Source: Lachancea kluyveri NRRL Y-12651 (taxonomy: Eukaryota; Ascomycota; Saccharomycetes; Saccharomycetales; Saccharomycetaceae). From it: a stretch of 64,000 nucleotides of DNA. This document shows positions 28,029 through 37,418 of the stretch, piece by piece (position 1 is the first letter of the stretch; every line of letters starts with the position of its first letter). Location of the stretch: positions 1,675,623 through 1,739,622 of the forward strand of contig CM000694.1 in NCBI GenBank assembly GCA_000149225.2. Direction: 5' to 3'. The position numbers were made by a program, and so were the translations under genes. The notes beneath the pieces are model-generated. The model had not been told where the DNA came from, made no database searches, and saw only the letters and a list, made by a program, of their open reading frames with translations.

Positions 28029-29591
28029 CTACAATTCACCAACTTCATACTCACCTGGTGTTACTAAACGTAGATAGTGGTTACATTTTGGTGTTTCTTC
28101 CGCAACGTGGGAAACTATTAGCACAGTACCAGGCCAATGGTTCAAAAATTCATGGCATTTTAGCATTGGTTCGGTCTCCATTGCAGAAAAAGCTTCGTCA
28201 AGTATCAAAACTTGCGGCATCTTGACAACACTTCTAACAAAAAGTACCAACTTTTGTTCGCTGGTACTCAACGCATTGAATTTTTTAGAGTCCGCTACAT
28301 CTTGCAGTCCAAAATATTCCAAGTACATGTGCGCAATTTCCTTTTGATCTTTTGACAGCTTGTGCCAGTAGGGAATAAAGTTGTTTGAGGAGCCCTCACG
28401 AAACCCGGTTGCAACAGATTCACGAACAGACAATTTTTCACCAGCGTTCTTTAGAAAGATTGCATGTAGTTCAGGAGACGTCATCCCAATTCTTTCGTTG
28501 ATGTCAAAGTAATTTGAAGAACCAGTCTTACGAGGGACACCATCTTCGATCACTCTAGAGTTCCAAGATTGAGGGTGATCTGCTGTTAATAGTGAAAGTA
28601 AAGTCGATTTTCCCGTACCGTTATCACCTCTGACATGCCATTTAGAGCCTGGTGCAACTTTCCAATGTAAATTTTTCAAAATAGAGACACCTCTATAAGA
28701 AACGTCCAGGCCGTTCAATTCTATAGTGTAGGGCATTTTAATCACTTCATGCTCAGGAACTTTGAACAATGGGTGTGGTGAAATTAGATCTTCAATATCG
28801 TATTTTGTAAAATTACCACTGTGTGTCTTTTGGGCGTATTTATCTTTAATAGACTGTATTTGTGGTTCCAAAGAAGTACGGGCACCTTGAAACACAATGC
28901 CGTTTTCATCGACATAACAGATGTGTGTGCACCACTCAGGAATTTGATCCTGGTAACGTAAACCAATCACTATGGGGCATTTCTCATAATTGGCGATAAA
29001 TTGAGAAATTATGCTAGTAGCCGTAGGGTCTAAACCTAGGAAGGGGTCATCTATAAGAGCCAGATCAGGTTCCTTCAGTAAAGTTCTCGCTAGACGAGCC
29101 CTTCTCATTTGACCATTACTTAAGCCCATTGCCCACCTATTCTCTAGATCCTTTAGCTTCAATTTTTCCAGCAATTCATTGTACAGTTCCTTGTCTATGA
29201 TCCTGCCTGTCTTGACAACGTCATAATCCACATTCACTGAGCCCATAGCGTTGTCAAGAATAAACTTGGAACAAGTTTGGTCGAACTCATCCTTAAAAAA
29301 CTCGTATCTGGCGCTCAAATGGGCTGTAGGCATCACTCCCTTGAATTTGACCAGCTCAACCCTTGGGATCGATGATTGGGTTTGACCATAGCTTATCGCC
29401 AGGGTAGGCTCGCACAGGAATTTGTTGCCAAGGACGTCCATGAATTTTGCTTTTCCAGGGCCCCAGAGACACCATTTTTCAGAGGGCAAGATCTCAAACT
29501 TTGAAATCTTACTAGGGAAAACTGGTGGCGCACCCCTCTGTAAAGAAGACCTAAAGAGTCCATTTGTTATACGCACAACGTGTTTGTTCAT
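28029..29591 (-). CDS. YDR061W-like double ABC ATPase, probably mitochondrial
   Basis: The 520-residue protein with two ABC ATPase halves resembles S. cerevisiae YDR061W (539), of unknown function. The first half has Walker-A remnant GPGKAKFMDVL (about 44-54), which lacks a proper GxxGxGK(S/T). It has an ABC signature-like segment LSNGQMRRARLARTLLKEPD (about 159-178) and Walker B LALIDDPFLGLD. The second half has a canonical Walker A, GDNGTGKSTLLSLL (about 321-334), a signature LSTSEQKLVLFVRS and a Walker B VLILDEAFSAME. The first site is thus probably degenerate and the second active. A short N-terminal MNKHVVRITNGLFRSSLQRG could be a mitochondrial presequence. There are no membrane segments, so it is unlikely to be a transporter alone. 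Confidence 0.85.
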   Translation of the reverse strand: MNKHVVRITNGLFRSSLQRGAPPVFPSKISKFEILPSEKWCLWGPGKAKFMDVLGNKFLCEPTLAISYGQTQSSIPRVELVKFKGVMPTAHLSARYEFFKDEFDQTCSKFILDNAMGSVNVDYDVVKTGRIIDKELYNELLEKLKLKDLENRWAMGLSNGQMRRARLARTLLKEPDLALIDDPFLGLDPTATSIISQFIANYEKCPIVIGLRYQDQIPEWCTHICYVDENGIVFQGARTSLEPQIQSIKDKYAQKTHSGNFTKYDIEDLISPHPLFKVPEHEVIKMPYTIELNGLDVSYRGVSILKNLHWKVAPGSKWHVRGDNGTGKSTLLSLLTADHPQSWNSRVIEDGVPRKTGSSNYFDINERIGMTSPELHAIFLKNAGEKLSVRESVATGFREGSSNNFIPYWHKLSKDQKEIAHMYLEYFGLQDVADSKKFNALSTSEQKLVLFVRSVVKMPQVLILDEAFSAMETEPMLKCHEFLNHWPGTVLIVSHVAEETPKCNHYLRLVTPGEYEVGEL

Positions 29592-29925
29592 AGTTGCCCG
29601 TGTTTCTCTATCCGAGTTATTCTATTTCTTATATGGGACAAGATTGAATGAAAAGTGATGATTCACACCCAGTTCGAAATCGATCGTCAAAAACGGTTCT
29701 AATGACAGGTTCTTTACGCCAGAGGAGTCCACTACTTATCTTATATCAAGCCAATTAGAGCTTGTAAATATTTAAGGGTTGTCTGTAAGAATTTCAACCA
29801 TAATTAAGAGAAAATGAGAGAGAGAAAGAGAGAGAAAGAAACAAACAAACTGTATAATGAGGAAAAGAAAAAAAGAAAAAAAACAAAAAAAACAAGAGGG
29901 AAATATTATTGTCGAGCCCTCCCCC
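29592..29925. other. YDR061W-MNN1 spacer
   Basis: Non-coding; purine-rich (GA repeats near 29816-29900). No gene is seen. Confidence 0.45.
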
Positions 29926-32217
29926 CTATCTCTTTAGTATACTATCCGTACTGGCCTTCCACCAAATCTTGTTCAATGAATCAATATACTTTTTTTCTTC
30001 TTCGTCAAACTTGACCAACTTACCGATATTCACTCTGTTGCTATAGGTGTACTCTTTGATGTAAGAGGAATATCTTGCACACCAGACATAGCCTTTACAA
30101 CGCCCATCAATCTTACCCCAACCTCCACCTTTTTCTGTTGGAATGACAGCATGTTCAACTTCCAAAAACGATGCATACTCTTTCTTAAGTTCTTCCACGT
30201 TGTTATAATTCTTTGTAAATCCAAACTTCTCGTTATTCCAGTCATCCTCTGCAACATCAAACTTACAGTTTTGGGAACCACCATTTAACCATAGCAAATG
30301 GTCATCGTATGACATGTGTGCCAGCTGGATGTTACAGATTTCGGATCTCTGCTCTTGCCTTAGCTTGTCTTCACTTTCCTTCTCGATCAACTTGCCAACC
30401 GCGGCAGCTTCAACGTCGTAAAACGAATACCTGTGTCCTGAAACCATGAAACCCAACCAGAAAAACTCCTTGTCACCATGACCACATCCACCGATTTTTT
30501 TGCTCATGTTCAATATGGTGGAAATGACCAACGGCATGATATGCTGACTCTTGTCAATGGCGACCAACCCGGATTCCATCTGGTGTTGGTGGTTGTTTTC
30601 GAAAAAATTTTTGAATATTTTTTCTTCGGGGGTCAAATACTTGTGGCATTGGTCAAAGACATAGTCATCGTCGATCATGGAAAAGGATTGGAAATATTTG
30701 GATTCCAAGGCCTTTGGCATCAAAGTGGAGAACACGGCAAAACATTTGGCATCGGACCCATACCCTAGACTACGGTCTTTGAAAAAGACCGTGCCGGAAT
30801 CCTTGTATTCGCTGGTTTCGAAATAGTCTTCGATGCTGACATAAGAGATGGCATCCACGTCGATAAACACAAACTCGTCAAAAAGGTTGAAGACAACGGC
30901 CAACCACTTGTTTTTGAAACGGTCGAATTCGTTGATCACGGAAGGGTTCAAAGTGGTGGAAACGTCAACGAACCATAGCTCTTGTTTGACGTCTGTGGTG
31001 TTATCGAAGCTGTTTGGAGGAATGTCAAACTCGGCAGCCTGAGCCACGTCCGTCAACTTTCTAACAGAATCCTCGGACAAATCACCCTTATGGATCACTT
31101 GGATCGGAAGCTTGTTGCCCTGGAAACGAAGGGTAGCCAACAGCTTGATACCGTAGTCGACTTGGCCATTGCCTAAACTTATCACAATACCACGTTTGGC
31201 AGTTTTCCTGCTGATCGCGTTCCAATTCCACCAAAACGATTTGGACTTGTCATATTTGTGCTGTTCAAAACTCTCAGCAACACCGGTCTTGCGATTGTGG
31301 ATAGGAAACCAGCCGGTGGCTAGTTGAGAGCCATTTGGAGACGTCAAAATCGGCATCATGTTAGTAAAATTTTCATGCGTATAGTATTTCAAAAATGGGA
31401 ACATCCTGTTTTCCAAATCCCACTGGTCAAAGTTCTTGTAATATTCGGTCTGGTCACCGCTGAGCTCGCCGTTTGTACCGCCGCCACCGTTGAAGTTAAT
31501 CGAACTTCTCTTCTGCTTCGACACTTTGTCGACGTCCACCCCCAAATCGTCCTTCTTATTGGTGAAGATCCCTTCAAAGTCTACAGAATCGTTTTGGATA
31601 AAACACTCGTCGTAGATTCTCATTCTTTCCAAGGCCAAAGAGATGTCGTGCAGTCTCTTGTGAAGCCCCAGGGATTCTTTGTTGACCAGACTAACACCGT
31701 CTTTGTCCGACATATCTTTCAGTTTTTCCCCTTCAATTTCCTCATTGATGTCAAAGGTGTAAAGATGATGATCATTCGACCATTTGGCGTTCATGTTGTA
31801 CAAGGTGCGGAAGTAGAAATGGCATCGAGTCTGCAAATCCAGCTCGTTGAAATGCTTGTACTTCTTATTCTTGTTGATAAAGTTCCAGGAAGCCTTTCTG
31901 TTCCGAGAAACATCAAGATCGTAGTCTGGCACAACCTCTAGTGGCGACACCGGAACCTGATCTATCGGTTTGATTCTCAGCTTAGAGATATCGTCATGGT
32001 GGCTGGACTTGATGGATTCCGTTAATTCAGAGTACGACGGAACGTTCTTCAGTATTGGATGCGAACCGTATCCGGATTGTTTGAGGTAGGGTAACGCAGC
32101 CACGACCACAAGCACCAAAAGCACAACGAGCTGGATGACTCTCTTGGAGCGGAACACGGCTAGTTTGTTTTGAGAGTTTCTTCTCATAAAATGTAATGGC
32201 CTCGAGATTGCTGACAT
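29926..32217 (-). CDS. MNN1: MNN1-family alpha-1,3-mannosyltransferase
   Basis: This is a Golgi type II membrane enzyme adding terminal alpha-1,3-mannose to N- and O-glycans. The 763-residue product (S. cerevisiae Mnn1 762) has a basic cytosolic tail, a membrane anchor VIQLVVLLVLVVVAALPYL (about 28-46) and a luminal domain. Shared with Mnn1 are IPVSPLEVVP-like residues (here QVPVSPLEVVP), KYKHFNELDLQTRCHFYFRT, the metal-binding DVD (D453-D455, in FVFIDVDAIS), HGDKEFFWLGF and IWWKAS near the end. I chose the ATG at 32217; the frame opens further, to 32451, and the ATG at 32187 is an alternative. S. cerevisiae MNN1 is YER001W, elsewhere on chromosome V, and MNT2/MNT3 are paralogs. Which ortholog this is by position is unclear. 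Confidence 0.88.
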   Translation of the reverse strand: MSAISRPLHFMRRNSQNKLAVFRSKRVIQLVVLLVLVVVAALPYLKQSGYGSHPILKNVPSYSELTESIKSSHHDDISKLRIKPIDQVPVSPLEVVPDYDLDVSRNRKASWNFINKNKKYKHFNELDLQTRCHFYFRTLYNMNAKWSNDHHLYTFDINEEIEGEKLKDMSDKDGVSLVNKESLGLHKRLHDISLALERMRIYDECFIQNDSVDFEGIFTNKKDDLGVDVDKVSKQKRSSINFNGGGGTNGELSGDQTEYYKNFDQWDLENRMFPFLKYYTHENFTNMMPILTSPNGSQLATGWFPIHNRKTGVAESFEQHKYDKSKSFWWNWNAISRKTAKRGIVISLGNGQVDYGIKLLATLRFQGNKLPIQVIHKGDLSEDSVRKLTDVAQAAEFDIPPNSFDNTTDVKQELWFVDVSTTLNPSVINEFDRFKNKWLAVVFNLFDEFVFIDVDAISYVSIEDYFETSEYKDSGTVFFKDRSLGYGSDAKCFAVFSTLMPKALESKYFQSFSMIDDDYVFDQCHKYLTPEEKIFKNFFENNHQHQMESGLVAIDKSQHIMPLVISTILNMSKKIGGCGHGDKEFFWLGFMVSGHRYSFYDVEAAAVGKLIEKESEDKLRQEQRSEICNIQLAHMSYDDHLLWLNGGSQNCKFDVAEDDWNNEKFGFTKNYNNVEELKKEYASFLEVEHAVIPTEKGGGWGKIDGRCKGYVWCARYSSYIKEYTYSNRVNIGKLVKFDEEEKKYIDSLNKIWWKASTDSILKR

Positions 32218-33238
32218 TGGATAGCGACAGCAGTTGTGTCTTGGAAAGCCGTATGAAGCGGGAGAGGCGTTTAATACAAGGTGCGCGTGTCCTGCCAGAC
32301 ATTCTTTTTTTTCCACCATCCATTTATATACACCACTACGCAATATTTTCCTCCATGCATGCCAACCCGCCTGTCGTTGTCCAAGAAAAAAAAAAAAAAA
32401 TACGAGAGAAATAGCAGTACATATAAGATGCGCGACTTGACGATTATACACGCATAATGCACCTTACCGAATACGGAAGAGCACGCATTGCTGCTGACGA
32501 CCGAGACAACCGTTGTTCGCGTTTGGCGTTTTGAGGATGGATCGCCACTGATGGTTCCATCTTGCTGGGCAGAGCGAGAGAGAGAAAAGTGGGTAACCTG
32601 GCTGCGACTCTAGGCCGAGATAGTTTCCAGCACCGACACCCAGCGCAATTTGAATTTTTCTTTCCTTCAATTTTACAGGCGATTCTTATCGGTGCTTCTG
32701 TTGAGCGTATCATTTGCACGTGGTGCGAGCAACAAAGAAAGACACACGGAGACAAGCACACCTAGACCTTTTTGTTGATTGCCGTTAATTTGCTCATTTA
32801 GAGCCGACTCCCGCAGGAGGAACCACGTTCATTTTTCTCCGAGTGTCTTCTGGATTAAAGCACACGCAACTCAGGCTTGGGCTTTTCTCCGTACCAGTTC
32901 CTCCCCTCCCCACACATCCCACACGCTCACTTTCGTGTTAATATAGCGTCCTTTTTTCTTATCTCATAGTGTTTGCTTTCGTAGCCTGAGTGTATTTATG
33001 TGTGTTCACGTGACGAAACTCCTCCCCCCACCCGCTCCCCATAACCGTACTTCACGATAGGGATGTGAAGGGTGGAATCACATCTCACGACTTGGCGGAA
33101 GAAGGTCTTGGTTTCTCGCTTGGCGGCGACACAGCAGCCTTACCCGTCTCGTTCAAAAATCTACAAGCCCATCCATCCCTTGGAAAAGTCAAACCTTTGC
33201 CCCTAAAGCAACAATCTTGACAGGATCTCAACACGGCA
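32218..33238. other. MNN1/GDI1 divergent spacer (1 kb)
   Basis: No gene is supported. A TCACGTGA box lies at 33006-33013, about 230 bp before GDI1. Short antisense frames here look like chance. Confidence 0.4.
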
Positions 33239-34582
33239 ATGGACGAAAACTACGACGTTATTGTGCTTGGTACGGGCACCACAGAATGCATTCTATCTGG
33301 TTTGCTCTCAGTAGATGGGAAAAAAGTGTTACATATCGATAAACAGGATCACTACGGTGGCGAATCTGCCTCTGTGACTTTGTCTCAACTCTATTCCAAG
33401 TTTAAGCAGAACCCTATTGCCAAGGAAGAGATGGAAGGCAGGTTCGGGCGTGACAGAGATTGGAATGTCGATTTGATCCCGAAATTCTTGATGGCCAATG
33501 GGGAATTGACCAACATTTTGATCCATACCGATGTCACGCGGTACATCGACTTCAAACAGGTTTCTGGCTCGTACGTTTGCAAACAGGGCAAGATTTACAA
33601 AGTTCCGGCAAACGAAATAGAGGCCATTTCGTCTCCGTTGATGGGTATCTTCGAAAAGAGAAGAATGAAGAGATTTTTGGAGTGGATTGGATCCTATGAC
33701 GAAGATGATTTGAAGACCCACCAGGGCTTGGACTTGGACAAGAATACGATGGACGAAGTCTACTACAAATTCGGTTTGGGAAACAGTACCAAGGACTTTA
33801 TCGGCCATGCAATGGCTCTATGGACCAACGACGACTATTTGCAAGAACCGGCAAGACCCAGTTTTGAAAGGATCTTGTTGTACTTGCAGAGCGTTGCGCG
33901 CTACGGCAAGTCTCCTTACCTGTATCCGATGTATGGTTTAGGCGAGTTGCCCCAGGGCTTTGCCAGGCTGTCTGCCATCTACGGTGGTACTTACATGCTA
34001 AACACCCCAATCGACAAAGTGTTGTACACGGACGATGGCAAATTTGAAGGCGTTGTCACAAAGGAGGGCACTGCAAGGGCACCGATCGTGATTGCTGACC
34101 CAACATATTTCCCCGAGAAATGCAAGTCGACGGGCCAAAAGGTCATCAGGGCAATCTGCATTTTAAACCACCCGGTGCCAAACACTTCAAACGCAGACTC
34201 CCTGCAGATCATCATCCCGCAGAACCAAGTCGGTAGACAGAATGATATCTACATCGCCGTTGTTTCCGACACCCACAACGTCGCCTCCAAGGGCCACTAT
34301 CTGGCCATTGTCTCCACCATCATTGAAACTGACAAGCCGCATGTCGAATTGGAATCCGCTTTCAAGCTGTTGGGCCCCATTGAAGAGAAATTCATGGGGA
34401 TTGCGGAAATCTTCGAGCCGAAGGAGGATGGTTCCAAGGACAACGTGTATTTGTCCAGATCCTACGACGCTTCTTCCCATTTCGAATCCATGACTGATGA
34501 CGTTAAAGACGTTTACTTTAGAGTCACCGGCCATCCGCTGGTGTTGAAGAAGAGATCGGACGCCGAGCAGGAACAGAATTGA
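33239..34582 (+). CDS. GDI1: Rab GDP-dissociation inhibitor
   Basis: Gdi1 extracts GDP-bound, prenylated Rab proteins (such as Sec4, Ypt1) from membranes for recycling. The 447-residue product (S. cerevisiae 451) starts MDENYDVIVLGTGTTECILS, the Rossmann-like dinucleotide fold of the GDI/REP family, here vestigial. The other conserved segments are LHIDKQDHYGGESASVTLSQ (about 31-50), NVDLIPKFLMANGELTNILI (about 75-94), SPYLYPMYGLGELPQGFARL (about 224-243, the Rab-binding platform side) and YGGTYMLNTPIDKV. It is essential in S. cerevisiae. Codon use is biased. Confidence 0.97.
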   Translation: MDENYDVIVLGTGTTECILSGLLSVDGKKVLHIDKQDHYGGESASVTLSQLYSKFKQNPIAKEEMEGRFGRDRDWNVDLIPKFLMANGELTNILIHTDVTRYIDFKQVSGSYVCKQGKIYKVPANEIEAISSPLMGIFEKRRMKRFLEWIGSYDEDDLKTHQGLDLDKNTMDEVYYKFGLGNSTKDFIGHAMALWTNDDYLQEPARPSFERILLYLQSVARYGKSPYLYPMYGLGELPQGFARLSAIYGGTYMLNTPIDKVLYTDDGKFEGVVTKEGTARAPIVIADPTYFPEKCKSTGQKVIRAICILNHPVPNTSNADSLQIIIPQNQVGRQNDIYIAVVSDTHNVASKGHYLAIVSTIIETDKPHVELESAFKLLGPIEEKFMGIAEIFEPKEDGSKDNVYLSRSYDASSHFESMTDDVKDVYFRVTGHPLVLKKRSDAEQEQN

Positions 34583-34683
34583 TTAGTTGATCGCTATACT
34601 AGTTTTTATATACCCCTAGCAGAAACTTCCTAAATACCACGAAATCGACACTGATCACGCAGCAGGGTTCTCTTTTCTTTCTA

Positions 34684-34713
34684 TTCTTCTTCTTCTTCTT
34701 CTTCTTCTTCTTC
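34684..34713. repeat. TTC microsatellite
   Basis: About ten TTC units (GAA on the other strand) downstream of GDI1. Confidence 0.8.
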
Positions 34714-34943
34714 TCTCGAACTCTTTTAGCAAATACGCTATCATCGCTTACCATTTGTTTACCAGTGGGATGCTGATAGAAAAACACAGACATAACATGA
34801 TTGGTTACAGCCGTTGCTCTGCAGATCCATACTTGCAACAAAAACTAGCGTACCGTGGTATCATCTCTAACCCGGTCGGCTTATCTGGCTAGTAGTTGGC
34901 TATAACACGAACCTGCTCCATGTACACTTTGCAGGTCCATGTA

Positions 34944-34951
34944 TCACGTGA
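34944..34951. promoter_or_regulatory. TCACGTGA box before LSM2
   Basis: Palindromic Cbf1/bHLH-type box (TCACGTGA), about 320 bp before the LSM2 start. Confidence 0.4.
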
Positions 34952-35271
34952 TCTACAACTTGGACGTCTATTATACCGGAATGAATTAATGCACACGTCA
35001 ATTCGCAATACTCGCTCTGATGAATAGATTACCGATTGTAGCCTTTACGACGTGCCACTTTGCCAGGCATTATACTTTCTCTCTGATTGGTAACTCAGAC
35101 CCGGTCTTGTCCATATAAACGCCCTTTTAGAGTTTGTCGTCTTCCCTTCTCTGCACACAGGAAGAGGAAGCAAGAAAAAAAAAAAAAACCATCGAACAAA
35201 CACTAAGAAAAAAAAAATGCGTTACCAAGCAAACTACAAGACTAAAGACATACAACAGTAAACCATCAAAT

Positions 35272-35629
35272 ATGCTATTCTTCTCCTTTTTCAAAACCTT
35301 GGTTGACCAAGAAGTTACAGTTCAAGTAAGTTGCTCTTAAAACACCTTTCCTCTCATCATCGCGTTTTGCCCCACCAATACTAACTTATTTGCAGTTGAA
35401 AAATGATATTGAACTAAAGGGAACCTTAAAATCCGTCGATCAGTTTCTAAACTTGAAATTGGATAACATTTCATGCAGCAACGAATCGAAGTATCCGCAC
35501 TTAAGTTCTGTCAGGAACATTTTCATCAGAGGCTCCACAGTGAGATATGTCTATCTGAACAAGGGAATGGTTGATACAAACTTGTTACAAGATGCAGCTA
35601 GAAGAGAAGCTATGAGTGCTAAAAAATGA
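35272..35629 (+). CDS. LSM2: U6 snRNA-associated Sm-like protein Lsm2, one intron
   Basis: Exon 1 is 35272-35325, the intron 35326-35395 (70 bp) and exon 2 35396-35629. Exon 1 encodes MLFFSFFKTLVDQEVTVQ and exon 2 continues LKNDIELKGTLKSVDQFLNL, for 95 residues as in S. cerevisiae Lsm2. The donor is GTAAGT, the branch point TACTAAC at 35379-35385 and the acceptor TTTGCAG. Sm1 (ELKGTLKSVDQFLNLKL) and Sm2 (VRNIFIRGSTVRYVYL) are clear. It belongs to the same two Lsm rings as LSM5. S. cerevisiae LSM2 also carries an intron near its start. It sits between GDI1 and the YER137C-like gene. Confidence 0.96.
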
Positions 35630-35875
35630 ACAAGAGTGGGAGGAAAGTTCATGTATTAAAAGAAGAAGAAGAAGAAGAAGATATTAAAAAAAAAAAAAGA
35701 AAAAGCAAAAAGAGAGGCTAACATAGCTAGTGTATATTAATTTAAGAGTTTTTTTTTTTATTTCCTTAATCTTGTGATTTCCCAAATTTTTAAAGAAGAA
35801 AAAGAGAACGTTACAACTCGATTCAGTTTCCCATTAGCATCGTACTCTATATTGAAGCAGGAAAAGTAAATTTAT
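35630..35875. other. LSM2-YER137C convergent spacer
   Basis: Non-coding 3' flank of both genes. A GAA microsatellite lies at about 35662-35681 and A/T runs follow. Confidence 0.5.
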
Positions 35876-36319
35876 CTACTCTAAAGGTTTTGGACTTAAC
35901 AACCGTTTTTCGCACTTAGCTCTTGTATGTCCGATTTCATGGCAATAGGAGCACGGAATTTTATTTTTCTTTTTTCTATTTCTCTTGGGTTTTGTATTGG
36001 AAGCCTCTGTATCCACGATTCCATCAGTATCAACGTCTTTCCTTTCATTCTCCGCAATGGGTATCAAGACGTATTTTGAATTATCCTTTTCAACTATTTC
36101 CAACCCTTGCTCCAAGATCTTGTCCAGTAGAGCAGTATCCACACTGTGTTCTGTACCATCCGTAGGCTTCTGTAACTTTAAAACTATATCTATCAGCTGC
36201 GTCAACTCGTTCAATTTACGTTCATATTCTACTTTCAACTGCTGATCGTGCCGTTGCTTCTCCAAGATTGCCCTAGCCAGCACATCCATAGACTGGGAGA
36301 CCTTAGTAATATTCTGCAT
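35876..36319 (-). CDS. Zinc-knuckle protein, YER137C-like
   Basis: The 147-residue protein resembles S. cerevisiae YER137C (148), of unknown function. The N-terminal two thirds are helical: MQNITKVSQSMDVLARAILE and then charged coiled-coil-like residues. It ends in a basic stretch (KPKRNRKKKNK) and one CCHC zinc knuckle, CSYCHEIGHTRAKC (about 128-141, C-x2-C-x4-H-x4-C), typical of RNA binding. I placed the start at the ATG at 36319; the frame extends to 36340 without ATG. A PAC motif about 75-85 bp upstream suggests co-expression with ribosome-biogenesis genes. GDI1 and SCR1 are also its neighbours in S. cerevisiae. Confidence 0.75.
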   Translation of the reverse strand: MQNITKVSQSMDVLARAILEKQRHDQQLKVEYERKLNELTQLIDIVLKLQKPTDGTEHSVDTALLDKILEQGLEIVEKDNSKYVLIPIAENERKDVDTDGIVDTEASNTKPKRNRKKKNKIPCSYCHEIGHTRAKCEKRLLSPKPLE

Positions 36320-36888
36320 CGCACTCCTGTTAACATACACCTAAAACTATCACACCGAGCTTGATTCCTTGTCAGCTGCTAACATAACCGAATGATGAGA
36401 TGAGGAAGAAGCGTAGGGTTTCGCGGGTCCTCACGAAATACAGATAGGAAAAAGCAAGAAAAAGGAAAAGGATGGAAATTTCAGGGTTAACCGTCTCAAA
36501 CCAATGCGAACATACAATGCTATGTAAACGCTTCGGTTCACCGAGAGCCTACAGAGCTACGTCGTAATTTTCTCTTACCCAATCCCATCCCTGGCGTATG
36601 TTTTGTATACATTTGGACCTTATTTCCAATCGATCCGCAAGTTTCAATGGCACTTTCCATACAGCCTACTCCCCGACCATAAGTCTGATACGGCAGCGAA
36701 ACCTGGGCAAACCACTTGGCAGTGTGGAGCCAGCCCTTTAATCAGTACATTCGCTGTCACGACAATACAACTGGTGATAGTGTCTCTTTACTAGATCTAC
36801 ATCTTCCATACCTGTGATCCATTGCTCTTGTGCTTATCCGGGTAAACTCTATTGGGTATATGTTGGCCTTTGAACGCAGAGTCAACTA
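36320..36888. other. YER137C-like/SCR1 spacer
   Basis: Contains the divergent promoters of the YER137C-like gene and SCR1. The PAC motif is at 36394-36404. A TATA-like GTATATG lies at about 36856-36862, some 30 bp before the SCR1 start, as in many Pol III genes of yeast. No other gene is seen. Confidence 0.45.
36394..36404. promoter_or_regulatory. PAC motif before the YER137C-like gene
   Basis: GATGAGATGAG, the long form of the PAC element of ribosome-biogenesis promoters, about 75 bp upstream of the YER137C-like ATG. A weak RRPE-like GGAAATTTC lies about 70 bp further up. Confidence 0.55.
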
Positions 36889-37337
36889 GAGCTGTAATGG
36901 CTTTTGGTGGAACCAGGTGTCCCGAGAGTTCTGGTCTGGGTTCGAACCCTACGGCCAGACGTGGTTGCAATTATACAACTCTTTGTGGGTTGGCGCCGCG
37001 CCCAAGCTCAACTGCACTTCCTCGTAAGAGGAGCCGAGTTTTAGACGTGTCCCGGATTATATCGATCTTTGCGGGGAGTCCTGGGCGAGACATGAGAAGT
37101 CTGTCTTCGCTTAGGTACGGCAATGGTACCACACGACGCACCTTGCGTCGTTGTGTGGTTTTCGCATGCTCCTTCCGCTGAAGGGGAGTTTCATCCAGCA
37201 CAGCAGGAGTCACCCGTGAGGAGGCGGCCGGGATGGCACTCGTCCTCGGTATCATTAAGCACGGCGGTGGGCTGGGATTTCCTCGGGGCATTTAGCCTCT
37301 GTTGGACACCTTAGGAACTACCAAAGTATTCTTTTTT
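36889..37337 (+). ncRNA. SCR1: SRP 7SL-type RNA
   Basis: This is the RNA scaffold of the signal recognition particle, transcribed by Pol III. The 5' end reads AGCTGTAATGGCTTTTGGTGG, matching the start of S. cerevisiae SCR1 (AGGCTGTAATGGCTTTCTGG) that forms the Alu-domain fold bound by Srp14. An internal Pol III B box, GGTTCGAACCC, is at 36939-36949. A hairpin of two 6-bp stems separated by a small bulge lies at 37129-37158. The transcript probably ends in the T run at 37332-37337. That gives about 450 nt, shorter than the 522-nt S. cerevisiae RNA. No convincing protein frame covers it. It follows the YER137C-like gene, as in S. cerevisiae. The exact ends are estimates. Confidence 0.88.
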
Positions 37338-37418
37338 CTACTCACCATCGTTTCTCCTTTTTTCTTTAAGATCTTCGAGTGTTTGAGCGTCAGTACCATC
37401 GTGCCAATACTCTCAACC

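Larger units (their letters stand above)
34583..35271. other. GDI1-LSM2 intergenic region
   Basis: Non-coding. A TTC repeat lies at about 34684-34713, and a TCACGTGA box at 34944-34951. No gene is seen; the antisense frame over the TTC repeat is low complexity. Confidence 0.45.

Noticed and set aside
31324-31941. 205-residue frame opposite MNN1
   Set aside because: Antisense shadow of the mannosyltransferase; no family features.
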